Source of the DNA: Sinonovacula constricta
Taxonomy: Eukaryota; Mollusca; Bivalvia; Cardiida; Solecurtidae
Reading direction: 5' to 3'
NCBI GenBank assembly: GCA_007844125.1
Contig: CM017567.1
Location: forward strand, 8,578,196-8,642,195
Length of the DNA stretch: 64,000 bases
Each line of letters opens with the position of its first letter. The first letter of the stretch is position 1. Below the pieces are notes generated by a model. The model did not search any database. It was not told the DNA's origin and worked only from the letters and a program-made list of their open reading frames with translations. Position numbers and translations under genes: made by a program. Shown here piece after piece: positions 35,080 through 48,527 of the stretch.

Positions 35080-38000
35080 ACGGAGATCTGAAAAGTATTC
35101 AGACATTTAGTTTGGCGCAATTTTCACATCTCACATTTCGGAATGATCCAGATACCTATACACTCGCTAAATGTCAGTGTTTATTATGAAATATTTGAGA
35201 TATTATACAATGAACTTTCATGAATTTATATTTATAATTTAAATTCTCGATACTAAGGCCAAACATGTTTTTTCTTACTGTTTCGTTAATGCAACATAGA
35301 TATGCGCCTGCTGTATATGGAAACAAAATAATCTTCTTAATATTATGAAAGTTAACCATTGATGGACTCGATCCCCTCTCCGCATGACAAACTGTGGTAA
35401 AAAAGAAAGAAATAAAAAGTTCTACAAAAGTCTGCCGTTTTATTATACTATTGTGTTGAAAGTCATTGCCATACGTAGGCAGAGTTGCCACTCTGCCAAT
35501 ACGCATAAAGGGACGTAACCACTGCAAAAAGAATACTATTCAGCGTAATCAGTGCTTTGATGCTACTCGTTCCCCTTTTTGACCTGTATCATAAATGTCA
35601 AACGGAAACCCCTTTCTAATTGTTTATTACGTGGTTGCTACTCATTACATTCCCATGATTAAGTATATATGTCTGGCTGAGGATTTCTTAAAAGAAATCA
35701 GCTGAACGATAACTTTCACTTTCGAAGATGTACACATGTACTACAATCTACATGTAATGCATGTATATCCGAATTCAAACACCAATAAACTACCACTGCA
35801 AGTTAATTACTTGTTTCATTAGTATGCCTTAAAACATAAGCAGATCATGCTCACCTGCTGAAGAAACTTACTTGTATTAAAGTATAATATTTTATATAGA
35901 AGTCCATACAGAATCGTGAACACGGTGTAACTGGACTACCTGAAGCATACAACCATTATCTATACATCAGCTAGGTATACACTATGTCTATGGTATACAC
36001 ATTACGTTCGTTCGGTCGGTATAACCAGGGATTGCACTATATGTCTGCGTGTCCTATTTGAAATATTTATTTATTTAAACTTCTATTTGAGCTTAGTAGC
36101 TGTTTAGGATGCACAGGCACCGAATCTACACTATATATAGTATTATGTATCATCGTCAAGCAGGCAGAAATACAGCAACGAAATATAGATTTTCTATGTG
36201 TCGCGTTATATATTATCAAACTTTCAATTTAAAATGTTATCAACTTATTTCGTAAATTATGCAGAAGTTTGACCGGTTTATTCCGTTTTGGTTAGTTTTT
36301 GCCATAGATACAAAACAATCTTTCCATTACATTTTCATATTTGGCCTCAAAGGTCTAAATGTGTGCACGTATGTCTTTCCAGGAAACTTATCCTCCACTA
36401 CACTACATAAACTTACATAGACTACGCCTGAGAGATTAGATTTGGTGTTCAAAACATAGAACTTGTTCATTAAACTGGTGCCATTATTTATGTGCTGCAT
36501 CCATGGATATCAATTAATGTTTTATAATTATTTGACCTCCTGTATTAAAAGTGTGGATATATTCTCTATATCAAATGCATATCTATTAACATATTACCTA
36601 GTTCTGCTGGTGTTTTTGGGGGTCATTTTCTGACTTTTCTCCCTTTTCTTTTCTTTCTTTGTTTACACACGAGGATTTCTGCTATATAGTTACTGACTGA
36701 TACGTAAATATTGTTTTCTCTTCTAAGACGAACTCCTTATAATTTTGCCTTATTGTTTTCAACTGATATGTTTACTCTGACAATAGGAAGAGATTACTTA
36801 AGCCACGTGGCTATAGATTACCTGATAAGAAACATTTGTCAGTTGATTCTACAGAAAAGAGTTGTGATACTGTAACAAAGGATGGGTTCACCCAGTGGAA
36901 ATAATGCTTTTGGTGTTAAATACAAATTAAGGTCCTCTTCAGACAGCTGTTATAGCTACACTTTCAATTAAACCATATATTATGCCTTTTATTATGCCTT
37001 TATCTGACACAAAGCACTGGATACCAACATTTAAATGTAAATGATACACAGAAAGAATACATTTTCAAGATGGTCTACACAGATTCTTCTCTATTTGCTG
37101 CATGTCTTATAGAAAATATCAGCGCTTGGATATTTTGTATTCAAATAGATCGTTTTTCTTTTCATTGCTTGCATTTTAGAAACTCGTCAGTAAGTGCGAG
37201 GTTAGAGCTCTGTAAAATCGGTTTAAGCACCCCAGTCGGTCCATATTGCCGACTGACCGTTCCAAGGCGGTAACTGTCGGGTTTGCTCTTTTCGTTAAAT
37301 GACTCATCACAAATTTGTTCTTACTTTTCACTTTGCTTGCATGTGAAATACCTTTGTTCTCTGCTTTTCGAAGTTTGGTATATATTGCAATGCTCATAGA
37401 ACTTTGTCATATATTCTTATTATTGTTAACTGGCGATGTAAACGAATATCGGACAGGTACTCGATCGATAGACATTGAGGGATGGGAAAACAATATTTTT
37501 ATCAACTATTGTAAAGTTTGATTTTTATACATTCCTTCTTAAATTCATAATGGGACGAGAAAGGTTTTCATTAAATAATATTTTCTTATTTGACAAGGTA
37601 TGTTTAATGTGCATCCTGTAAAAAGATGAAACTTTAATTGTTATGGCCAATCTTAGTAAAACTTAATAAGAGGTTATCAAGGTAAGTAGCTGGGTTATGT
37701 TTAAACACCTGCTGGGTCATATTTTTGGGTAGGTACAAAGAACAATAAACCAAACAATCCGCAATTCATTTTTTGTGTCCCTATCTAGTCAGTCAGCGTA
37801 TTGCTTATGACTGACAAATACACATGATTATGTTATTGAACAAATATTGGTAAATAAAAGTTGAAAAGTGTTGCAATGCTTTTCATTATTCCAATGACAA
37901 TACAATATTTTGAAGAACATTATATCCACCTACACTATAGTGATCAGATGTTCAAGTTAATTCCATTATTACAATTTAAAAAGTCTTTAATATTGCACAA

Positions 38001-38980
38001 TATTGTAATGTCATTGATTTATTGTAGATGGGACTTTTTTATTCCATGTAAATTGTTTTGACATTTTAAGGGCATCTGTAACAGAAAATTAAATATATGG
38101 AACAGAAATTAAATAAATTCAACCAATATATCATAAAATTGTATTTATTTCGTAATTAATATAATAATTAAATAGATTAACTATGGAATGTAACTAGAAG
38201 CACAAAAAATCAATGAAAAACTTTGTAAAATACAACTGAACTTGTATCTTATATACATCACAAAACATGTTGACTATAATCACAGTAATGTAGATGGACA
38301 ACCTATCACAAATTTTGGAGGGAATCTTGTTGAAAGTAAATAACAGTATACCACTAAAACACATGAGCATACATGCCATGACACAACAATATGAATGATG
38401 TATGAAAAAAAGAAACATAAGGAGCTTACAAGTGAAAGAAAGTGTATAAAAGTTATACTTAAGTGATATAGCACAAAGAACTATGCAGTTCTAAATGCAC
38501 CTTTGCAAGGAATTAATGGTTGCATATTTAAGCGAATGAAGATATAAAATGTTGTTTTATCTGCTGGACAGTCCTTAAGATAGTTATAAAATCTGTAAAA
38601 ATATTATTTATTTTGGAGTGGTCAAAAATAGCATGAAGACAAAAATGCCTTTCTACTTGAGTTGGCACAAGAAATAAGCAACAATTCTACCTCATTAACA
38701 ATACACAAATAATAATAAAAACATATCTACCTCCTTTATACAAAAACTATCAGAAAAAAATGTCGAAGAAAAAGCTGTACGGCCAAAATGATCTCAATAA
38801 ATAAACATTTAAAGTATTTTTATTTAATGATGCTAGTGAATATGTAGACTTGAACTATACAACTGTTAATTCAATGTTTATCTTCAAGAACCAAAGTATT
38901 TTAAACAGAAAAAAAACAGAACAATTTTCATACATGTTTATTGTATCCAGGCTAAGCTCAAAACATGATTTGATATTGGC
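35080..38980. other. Intergenic between the SDR and CCDC89 genes; no gene seen
   Basis: The 5' end of the SDR transcript probably lies here, but the exon is not identifiable. 37230-37255 has a short palindrome (CAGTCGG..CCGACTG). Otherwise AT-rich and featureless. Confidence 0.5.
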
Positions 38981-39060
38981 AGAAAATGTAGATCTAGATC
39001 AGCCAAATTGACTTATGAGATGTCTGATCAGGATCTACAGACTTTGCTGAGGGAGTCTGT
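38981..39060. repeat. Foldback family copy
   Basis: GTAGATCTAGATCAGCC ... TGTCTGATCAGGATCTACAG gives inverted arms as in the 15728 copy. Confidence 0.75.
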
Positions 39061-39138
39061 GACAAGATGACTATTTGTACTTATAGTTTTTATAAAAAAA
39101 ACAATGTGCAATACTATGTGCTTAAGGTTAAATATGTG

Positions 39139-39320
39139 AGCGTCCATGGTCTAATGGCTCGGACGTTAAGGACTCCCATCTAATATCTCTGTATCAGAGG
39201 TTCTTGGACCATGCTGACCATTAAGTCCTTGATTAAAACTATTAACTGCAAACTGTTTCAGGAACTCAGCACCTGAGTACTGGTTCTACCCAGAAAGTGG
39301 GCAGTTGAGAGGGATTTATA
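39139..39320 (+). mobile_element. tRNA-headed SINE, family D
   Basis: Box A TGGTCTAATGG (39147-39157) and box B GGTTCTTGGACC (39199-39210) have tRNA-like spacing, followed by a body with TACTGGTTCTACCCAG. Stems cannot form a proper tRNA. Confidence 0.65.
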
Positions 39321-39761
39321 ATATAGGGACTTGTTTGCCTTGACTATCAACAGGTTTAAACTAAGGTTAACAATTATAGGATGGTAAGCATTAACAATGA
39401 TAACAACATTCAATAGGAGGGTAGAAAATTGATTTTGGCATAGTTTTGTTTTTTGTAGTATGGTTAACCATTAAAAAGCAAGTAGCATTGTATTTTAATA
39501 TCACTCTTGCTTAGACTCAGCACAAACTAGAATGTATATAAAGTAACATGTAAGACAAAAAAAGAAGTCAGAAAAATCACATGAAAATGAACAACAGAAA
39601 CACTAAATCATCTTTTAACAATAAAATAAATAAATCACAATACAAAGGATGGTTAAAAAATTTAAGTTGACAAGGGTTGTAAGGTAGAGCTTAAGAACCT
39701 GCAAAATACAAATAAGAATATGTATGACTCCAAACCTGCCAAGCAAGAATTTATCAATCTA

Positions 39762-39830
39762 AGGCAAACAGTGTGGATCCAGATCAGCCATGTTGGAATG
39801 TGCATGTGTACTGAATGATCCTGTAACCTT
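39762..39830. repeat. Foldback family copy (left arm clear)
   Basis: GCAAACAGTGTGGATCCAGA then TCAGCCATG; the right arm is weak (TGAATGATCCTGTAACC). Confidence 0.6.
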
Positions 39831-40799
39831 TAAACTGCTATATTTTAAAGTAACATGAGTAAGTTGCACAGAAAGAAAAGAAATTGAAAGGAGTATAAAA
39901 ATATAGGAGAGGAGAATAAAATAGCCAGGAGATATAATTAGACTACCAGAAAGTACATACGCCATAAAAGCATCCAGGTATCCCTGAACAATTTGTAAAA
40001 AGACCTTGAGGCAGGCAGAAAGACACATGGAATACCATCATAAAATTGGCAACTTAAGGGATTTGGACTGAGCCTTGAAAACCCTAGACTAGATAAGAGG
40101 AAACTACAAACATCTAAATGCAATGGAAGGTCCATTGTAGGGGAAGGAGATGCTGCTCTGACAGCTAGAGGAGAGGGGAAATAAAAAATTGTAATTCTAA
40201 AATATTTGTTAAACTCGTAACATGCTCCTTGTTAATGTTGTTTAAGATGTAGCATTGTACAGATACTGATCTAGATTTACAGTAGTTGTTCAATTCATTC
40301 TTAGCATGGTAAACTACTGAAAGCAGATTAATGGTCAAACAATTTTGATTTAATTTTTTAATTAAATTGCTAAGGGTAATTTTTAAAACAAAAGAACCAA
40401 GCAACACAGCAGGCATATTGTTTTCAGCCTCTTGTCAAATGGTTAAAAAGAAAGTTGCAAACACTTTAAACATATACAAGTAATGCAGTAATTCATCATA
40501 TCATTAAAAATAAGGAAAGGAAATTCAGTTATTGTTTAAATAGGCTCTAGACAAGATAATCAACTTTAATAAGGTTTAAAAGTTTGAATTATTGTCGGCT
40601 TATTAAGTCACAAATGATCATCTTATAGAAATGCCTACAAACTATAAGTAATGTGATGTAACATAATGAATGAAAAAATGAAAGTCTCATTCTGAAGAAT
40701 TTCTTATCACAACTGTTGCTGCTGATGCTACTGCACATGTCAATGATACAAAAGCAGGACAGAGTGATAAAGATAATATGACAATGATGGTTGGACAAT

Positions 40800-40886
40800 C
40801 TACCCACAGAGGTGGCGTAATCTTTCATTCAATTCCTTCTCTTTCTTCAGCAGGGCTGAAGTGTGCTTCTTGTAGGCGTCAAACTC
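40800..40886 (-). CDS. CCDC89: CCDC89 exon 6 (C-terminus and stop)
   Basis: Acceptor GACTATTACAG; reads EFDAYKKHTSALLKKEKE then LNERLRHLCG and TAG at 40800-40802. The block matches the C-terminus of vertebrate CCDC89 (FKKHSLDLL...KLRHL), which confirms the gene end. Confidence 0.92.
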   Translation of the reverse strand, partial: EFDAYKKHTSALLKKEKELNERLRHLCG

Positions 40887-43800
40887 CTGTAATAGTCAAG
40901 CAGTATGTTACCTATTGACATACTGTGATTGTATACATATACCCTTAACTGGTTTCATTAGTGAACAGCCCATCTTAAATTCTTAGTTATTATCATATTT
41001 AAGTATCATTAAATATTCATAGGGAATAGCAGCAAACAGAGAAAATCCTGATCAGACAGCTCTCAGTTGGAATTACCTGATCTGGATCTACATTGCTTGC
41101 CAAAGCTTGATAAATTCATCTTTAGCAGTCTGAGACCAAAGTCGTACTTTTAAATGGCATATTACTTAGCATTTGATATCAATTTGACTTGAGAATGAGA
41201 ATACATTAATAAAATATGCTGCAATATTTCATAACACTTAATTCTGGCAAATATTTAATAGAACACCAAAAAGATAACAAGGCAATATTTATGTTTAAAA
41301 TCTTTTTGTCTTAAATGCAGAGAAAAAACTAAATATGGTTTCAAGAATTGCAGATGAATATAACTTTCATGCATTAACTTTTGTGTTGGCAGATAAATAC
41401 AGTAACGTCTGTGAACGTTTTTTTTATGGATGAAAAAAACACACACCCTCCATTTCTTATAAAATACTGCTTGAAAATGTGCCAGAACATTTAAGCAGCG
41501 ATTTCTCCAAGGAAGCATGACTCTGGAATCACTAGGTAAACTGTACCTGCACTATTTTCAAGCATTATATACCCATAGATTAAAACACACACACCCAATT
41601 ATGCCTATATATCTACTTCCACCTGTTTATGGTCAAATAAGAGCTTTCTATTTAAGATGTAAAGTTATTTAAGGTTCATAAGGTTATTTGAGGTTATTAA
41701 AGAAACATATTTTTACATTGTGACTTCTTTTTCAATTGTTGAACATTTCTAAAAAATACAAATCTAAATTCAGATGCAAACAAAATTATCTAATAAACTT
41801 GCAAAATGTCTTAACCAGTAAAGTCAGAAAAAACATTTCATTTCTTTGTAAAGTAGTTGGTGTAACCATTGAAAGTGTTGATAATAAAAGCATCCATAAC
41901 TAGAAACAAAGAATCATTGTGAGAGTACAAACACAATAAAAACATTGCCAATGTCAGCAGCTTTGTGAATAAAAGAAAAAATACAACTGAAAAATAATAT
42001 AATATATGTGCAGACTTAAAGAACAACAAGAAACAATTCTGTTGTGAACACTTTAATTTGTTAAAAATGGTACTAATATGTTCTCTTGTGATTACTTTAA
42101 ACCAAAAATATACGAGAAGTTCCATGGCTGGTCTGCCCAGTGTCTGGATAATGAGACTGGATGTGGTATCATGCCAGGTGTACATGGCATGCTTTACACA
42201 GTGAAGGCAACACCATATCTGTTGTACAAATGGACACTGTCTGACAACTATAACTGAACAATTGTTAGGGAAAGAGAAAAAAGTCAACAACAATGAAGAG
42301 TGTTTTAAGTAAATAATTAAAAGATTAAGTCTGAAGTGTTTCCCATTTATATCTTATCTTGCAATAACTAAAACATAAGTTAAGTACAAGTTTACAGTTT
42401 AAAATTAACCGTAATCAGTGCTGCTTAATTGTTATTACAAATAATTTTTTAAAGAAAACCAGAAAAAAATACTGAACATACTTGTTTTAAAGTAATAGGA
42501 AGAACATTATATTAAATGTGAAAGTTAACATAAACCTGATCATTTAAGCTAATTGAAGACCATTATCATACAACACTGATTGACTGACAAACGATACGCA
42601 GCATTCATGTTAATACAATGTAATACTGTGAAGAGCTTATAGCTGGTGCTGTTTACACACAATAAGCTAACCTCTTATGTACTTTCTATACATTTCCTGT
42701 GCAATAAAATACATATTGAACTATTATTATGAGTTTAACATAAGTATGTAGTTATATAAATACTTTGTTAACAAACACAAAAACAACCTAAAGATCAGTA
42801 ATAGTTAATCTTATACATATGTTGGTTTTGTTTGTTTTTTAAATACATTGCAACAACCAATTCTGATTATTACAGCAACATCCAGCTATTTTGATGGAGC
42901 AATATCCCAGACATATGTCTAGGTAGAACCACATGTGCACCATAGGTCAGCTGGAAAAGACCTCCCGGCTCAGAATGGGACTCGAACCCATGTGGTGACA
43001 GGCTAAGCAGTCAGGGGTACAAATCAGAGTCTCTACCTCTTACCCACAGGCTGCACTTTTATACATATTTATAGACATCTATACTTTAGAATATTTATGA
43101 CAATAATTTGAATAGTAAAATTCTTAAAGACTTATTAATGTCCTTGTATGAGACTACATACCTTTGCTGTTTCAGTGAGCCGCGACTCTGCTTCCTTCAA
43201 CTCGTCTCTCAGCTTGACAACTTGGCGGTTAGCATTGACTGATGCAGCCTCTCTCCTGAAATTATCATCACCATCTTCATTACATATTATCATCCTAATC
43301 ATTATCATTAATCTGCCCCATCCTCCTCCTCATTATCATCTTTAATAAGATCATCCATTCATTACCTTTATTATCAGCAACAATATTTCTCTGCTCAGTA
43401 TACCTATATATTACCGTAATCACTTTATGTAATGGGACACAGACTATCACACTCTATGTTTTGGGACACCCCATTTTTTACATTTCTTTTTCATACCTCT
43501 TAGTTTTGAGACCATTTTTTTTCCCAGATTGTTTTTTGGGACTGTTATTGCTGATGGTTAGGGTGTTAGTCCATATTGTTAAAGACATTATTTCATGCTT
43601 TTGAATAAAAGAGCAAGAACTACCAGTGAAATGATAGGATTATCATTTTCACTCTGGGTCATAGAAAATGTTAACTTCTTTCACTCATGAAAATATATTT
43701 GTCTATGATCATTCGTGAAGTAAAATATTATCTATTTCATATCTAAGCAATAACACAACAAGTGGTCATGTGTGTTGAATGATTTCACCCATGCAACAAG

Positions 43801-46800
43801 TTCATGTGAAACATGGTGCTTACTGTCACTGTTATGCTACATTTTTGGACACCCAATAGTGATTTCTTAGCTATTTGTTCCCAACTTCATGCATTGGTAT
43901 TTGGACCTTTTTTTTAGAGTCTGAGTAACAAAAAGTATTGATACTGTATCGTTATCAGACAGCTCTCAGCTGGGTCAGGATTACCTGGATCTATAGCATT
44001 TAGTATTAACCTAAGGCTGATCCACTCTGCCTAACAGACAGAGATCTATACCATTTAGTATTAACCTAAGGCTGATCCACTCTGCCTAACAGACAGAGAT
44101 CTATACCATTTAGTATTAACCTAAGGCTGATCCACTCTGCCTAACAGACAGAGATCTATACCATTTAGTATTAACCTAAGGCTGATCCACTCTGCCTAAC
44201 AGACAGAGAAAACTTACTCAAACTTCTCTTCCATGTTCCGAACTGTCTTCTCCATCTCATCAATTCTTTTCTTCAGTTGTTTATTGTCAGTCTGTTCTTT
44301 CTAAGAAAAAGAAAATAATTACACAACTGTATGGGTCATAAAGTCATCAATATGAAGGAGTACAATTCATTGATCTTAAACATTAGACTGTTGTTGGGTC
44401 ATGTATATAAGTGATGTACTGTTTTTGCTTAAATGTGAAAAATTAGAGATTTATTTCAAACTCATTGAGTCATTGAGCCCTTTTTTTCTTTTGCACCACT
44501 TACTCTGTGTTATAGCAGAACACTGTAACTTGTCAAATTGCTCAGTGTAATCTTCTTTGGTCTAAATATTTATTCAATTGAAAATTTAATATTTGATTTT
44601 TTAATTTACCTTGCTTATTTAATAATTTTCATCAATCACTGCATATTATACAGTTACTTCATGCCTTTTTGTAAAACATTAAAAAAACTTTATCCAGTAT
44701 GTATATGCACAAAGGTCTAAGTCAACACAGGGCCATACTTCACATAAAATCCAACTAAAAGTAAGTTTGTTATTTAGGAAGACATGTGATGCTTTATTCG
44801 AATCTATGCATTGATAAGTGGGATATAAGCTTGATAGAACCTGCATGCTAAACTTTCAAGCTGATGATCAGGTGGCTAAAACAGCTTCCCTTTTTCATGG
44901 AATAGTTAAGATAAAAACAGCAACACTTAGATGTACAGTCAAAGGTACCTGTATGATTTTGCCTCTCTGCATAGCCAGGTCTAGCAGTTCATCCTTTTCC
45001 TTTGTCAGTTGCATGATCTTTGCTTGAGCCTCTGTGTCAGCATTCTGACGACAGTCAATCTGGTTCTGAAGCTTGTAGTTGGCCGCTAGAGAATCATACA
45101 AACAATAACCTTGAGAACGCATTAGTTGTTTGAAAAGAAGAATAGGTATTGTTTATGTTTGTCTTATCAATGGACAGTTTCCAAAGCAGTCAGTGAAACC
45201 TGTTTACATAAACTGGCATATCCAACCACTTTAAGTGTAAACCACGATGTGAATGGTTGGCCTTCCTTATACAAAAGAACATGTGCATTTTGTTTGTGAT
45301 ACTATTTGTGAGCATTTGAAGTAGGGATGGGATGGGATTAGCCAGCATTTCTGCCAATACTGTGCAGCAACATTTCTATCATTATAGAACAGGGGCACTT
45401 ATGAGGTGCCCAGGGACTGAACCCGGCCGGTCCATTATACTGACACCGACGCGTCAGACGTAATGCTGTCCCCTTGGCCCCGAGCGTTAGGAGGGAAGCC
45501 ACTACTACCAACTTTAAAGTCTTTGGTTAGACCCGGCCGGGATTTGAACCCACGACCTCCCGATCTGCAAGCCAACGCTCTACCACCTGAGCTATTGCGG
45601 ACGGTCCATTTGAAGTAGACAGGAACTAAAACTGTCCAAATATTAATAAGGGGTGGAATTAGGTATAATCCGTGGAACGGCGCATAAAAATAGTGGTCCA
45701 AACATGGCAGTCACCTGAAGCAGATTTACTGTTTCTTTCATAGGGACGTAGCACCTGACAGAATACCAAATCTAGTCATGTTATTCTGACAGCAGCAAGA
45801 CTCAAGTGTAAGCATGGAAGTTAGTCATATCTCAGTGAAGGTATTTGGTTGGAAATGGACCCTGTATGCGAGGAAGTTTGTGTTTGTACACAGTAATTCT
45901 TGGAGATTTTTAAAAAGACATACACATATTCAACCAATTAGTAAGTTTTACAGTCATTCATAATTTCACAAATAATTAATTTTTCATAAAAAAGTTACAT
46001 ACAATATAAATATATATAAATAAATGCATGGATATCTGATTGTCAATACATTTTTGAAGCAAATATGTCAATTTTTTAAACCAGCATTTGTATCTACATT
46101 ATCATTTATGTAAAATCTTAAGTTTTGCATTATTAAGAGAATAATTTCAAAACAGCACTAATTCCACTAAACTTGCTCTTGGCTCTCAGTAAATTGTAGA
46201 TTATAATCAGACGCCATTGTAAAACAAATTACAGAATCCATGAATACCCTATTCACCTTTAAGTCTCTCTTCTGTATCACTGAGCTTCTGTTGCAAGTTC
46301 TTTACCTCCATCTTGAGCTTCTCTTGAAGGGATCTTATCTCACCTCTCAGTGCTTCCTCTTTGGCCCGGCCATCCTGGACAGAGTGTCTAAAACAAAACC
46401 CTAAGCATATTAACTCAGCATGCTATGATTATCTGACATGTGACCACAACCTGTCACATCATGATACAGGGCCAACTAGTCCTGAAACTCCCCTTATATT
46501 TGATAGATTATAAACAAGAGAACTATGTCATTACCACCTTTTGTGTTGCAGCCAAATGTCAATAGGGCCCCCCATAATTGCTGCCAGTGCTCTACTGATT
46601 GTGCTACAGAAAAATCAGTTATGGTAGTTGACCCAGTCTGAGGTGATAACCGGTTCCTGTGCACTGTTAACAAATCTAAATGAGAGGATATTGTAGCGTT
46701 TCTTTTTGGAAACTTCAGATTATTGACAAATTGACTGTATTTTGCAGAAAAGCAAAAATCTCATACAGTAAAATTACTTACTTAAAATTAATGCACCGTT

Positions 46801-47524
46801 TTTGTAGCTTGGTGAAAAGTCCAGTGAGTTTTAAATTTCATTTGTTAATACTAAACATAGCAATGATAGGACTCAAATATTGTAGGACTTGACTGGGTCT
46901 GAACACAATCCTACTGTTTAAAGATGTTTTAAAAATATTTTCATTGTAAATTCTGCCATGTTTAAGGCAGTTTTTTCCCCAACATTACCTATATTTTGTG
47001 TCTAGTGCTGCACATTGGTCCTTCGCCAAGGTGAGTTTTCCCTCCAGGTTGTGGATGGTCTCGTCTCTGTCCTGTATTGCCTTGGAGAACAGCTTCTCAT
47101 TATCCTCTCTAAGTCGCTCATTTTCTGCTCTAAGTTCAGCATTTACTCGCTTATACTCATCCTTATACTTGATTATCTCCTCATGATTTGAAGCCAAGTC
47201 ATTGAAACGACCATCTAATAGATTAAATTTTCTTATTTCATGTGCCAGTTGTTCCTGTGCATTTTCACGGAACTCTTCATGTTCCTTGATGATTCTTTCA
47301 AGAGTCTGTGTACGTGTGATTGCTTCATCAGCGCGACCTTTAAGAATCATAATCAGCTGGGACTGTTCATCAATTCTTGATCGTAACATAGCATTTTCTG
47401 TCTTATCATCTTTCTGAAGACCATTAAGCTTGGCTAAATCTGGTATAATGGTATTCCCATCACTTCTGTCAACTGCACTAGGCCTGGCAGCCATTTGTCC
47501 ATTTATGTTTACTGAATATTCCAT
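40800..47524 (-). CDS. CCDC89: Coiled-coil domain-containing protein 89 (CCDC89/BOIP homologue), six coding exons
   Basis: Exons 46989-47524, 46257-46387, 44949-45085, 44218-44300, 43162-43255 and 40800-40886 join in phase to 355 residues (human protein about 374). The protein is nearly all heptad-repeat coiled coil. Family-diagnostic blocks: MLRSRIDEQSQLIMILKGR near residue 50, NHEEIIKYKDEYK, LTKEKDELLDLAMQRGKII, and the C-terminal KKEKELNERLRHL. In vertebrates CCDC89 is a testis-enriched protein reported to bind HEY1; its role in invertebrates is unknown and no catalytic domain is seen. The start is the first ATG (47524) after an in-frame TAA. A minus-strand ATTAAA at 40565-40570 is a possible poly(A) signal. 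Introns carry SINEs and a 55-bp tandem array. Confidence 0.93.
41048..41106. repeat. Foldback family copy in CCDC89 intron 5
   Basis: TGATCAGACAGCTCTCAG ... CTGATCTGGATCTACATTG matches the right half of the family. Confidence 0.7.
42880..43051 (-). mobile_element. tRNA-headed SINE, family B, in CCDC89 intron 5
   Basis: On the minus strand, box B GGGTTCGAGTCCC (42978-42990) and a weaker box A are followed by a body with GGTTCTACCTAGACATATG, TCTGGGATATTG and AGCTGGATGTTG. Related remnants lie at 31970-32095 and 57281-57381. Confidence 0.8.
43162..43255 (-). CDS. CCDC89: CCDC89 exon 5
   Basis: Acceptor GATAATTTCAG; G completes Glu. It reads REAASVNANRQVVKLRDEL...LTETAK, coiled coil, and ends in phase 0 at donor GTATGT. 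Confidence 0.9.
43957..44207. repeat. 55-bp tandem array, four copies, joined to a foldback family copy
   Basis: The unit GATCTATACCATTTAG ... GGCTGATCCACTCTGCC ... CAGACAGA starts at 43988, 44043, 44098 and 44153. Copies 2-4 look identical. The first unit is continuous with a foldback-family sequence (CAGACAGCTCTCAGCTGGG). The array ends 10 bp from the CCDC89 exon 4 donor. Confidence 0.93.
44218..44300 (-). CDS. CCDC89: CCDC89 exon 4
   Basis: Acceptor TTTCTTTTTCTTAG; 27 codons KEQTDNKQLKKRIDEM...EEKF plus GA, donor GTAAGT. The donor is about 10 bp from the edge of the 55-bp tandem array at 43988-44207. Confidence 0.9.
44949..45085 (-). CDS. CCDC89: CCDC89 exon 3
   Basis: Acceptor GATTCTCTAG; CG completes the Ala codon from exon 2. 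It contains LTKEKDELLDLAMQRGKIIQ, closely matching the vertebrate CCDC89 block (TREKEELLQLSIERGKVLQ). It ends in phase 0 before GTACCT. Confidence 0.92.
45396..45607 (-). mobile_element. tRNA-headed SINE, family A, in CCDC89 intron 2
   Basis: On the minus strand, box A TAGCTCAGGTGGTAGAGCG and box B GGGTTCAAATCCC are near consensus. The body is shared with 3318-3528. The better-preserved boxes suggest a younger copy. Confidence 0.9.
46257..46387 (-). CDS. CCDC89: CCDC89 exon 2
   Basis: Acceptor GGTTTTGTTTTAG; the first A completes Arg. It reads HSVQDGRAKEEALRGEI...LQQKLSDTEERLK, charged coiled coil, and ends in phase 1 at donor GTGAAT. Confidence 0.9.
46989..47524 (-). CDS. CCDC89: CCDC89 exon 1
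   Basis: 178 codons plus two bases, from MEYSVNINGQM to ALDTKY, then AG before donor GTAATG. The long acidic/basic alternation (ENERLREDNEKL) is continuous coiled coil. An ATG lies 11 codons further in, but the first ATG is used because nothing argues against it. Confidence 0.93.
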
Positions 47525-48500
47525 AACTGCCACTGTACATGTAGTATCTCTTAATTATTCAACAAATCTTATTAAGGTGGATTTACTTCAGATGACACGT
47601 TCAGCTTTAGTATCCTTTTATTATATCCACAAGTAAATGTACTGCCATGTTCACAGGTCCATGTACAATGTCTGAAACATACAAAAACCAAAATACTTTT
47701 TTAGACCTATTCAATTTTCTTCTTTGTATTTAAGTTAACTATTCATGCCTAAGGCCCTATATATACCACAGGGGTTGACTTTCACTCAATCTGTCAGTTT
47801 ACGACTGGTTATGGAAACCAATTACTTTAGAGTTTATAATTAAGACAAGTAGCAAATTCAGTATGAAGAACATTAAAAATGGTAGGATACCGTAGACTGA
47901 CTAGTTTTACAACTGTTTTTATCGGCTGCTGAACTTAGTCTAAATTCATATGGTTAATTGCTCTCTTGTACAATGACAACCAGACAAAGGCCATCTGTAA
48001 ACAGACAAGCATAAAAGGTAGGTATAAGAAATAAACTCGAATTACAAACCCGAATACCTTGAACTTTGAAAATATTTCCCCTACTTAACTTCAAGTTTAG
48101 CTATTTCTAGTCCATTCTCAAAGACAAAAATTCAAAACACAAAATATTCTTTTTAGGTTTGTTGCTACAAATATTAGGCGGCAATTAATAAGTTAGATTA
48201 TCATAGAGGAGCTGGGATGAATGCCTGGTGCCCTGGTGTATTGATGATTATGTACCTGATGTGATGACATCATTGCCTGATAGCAACAATTAGAATGATG
48301 TCACTTTATAAGTTCTAGTCTTATCTGCCAGTTACTCTCTTATTAGAGTCAATAACAAGAGTCCATATTCTATGTCATCCAAGGGTGTGAGCATCCCTTA
48401 ACAGGTTTAAGTTCTAATTCCTGACAACAAGTATGATGTACATGTACCGGTATTGTTTGATCTATCGATATATAGCCAATGTGTAGTGTTAAAACACTTT
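47525..48500. other. CCDC89 upstream region; no further exon identified
   Basis: An in-frame TAA precedes the start codon. No ETS, TATA or CpG-rich promoter signature stands out. Confidence 0.45.
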
Positions 48501-48527
48501 TGTGAACCAAGGTCTAATAACCATTTA

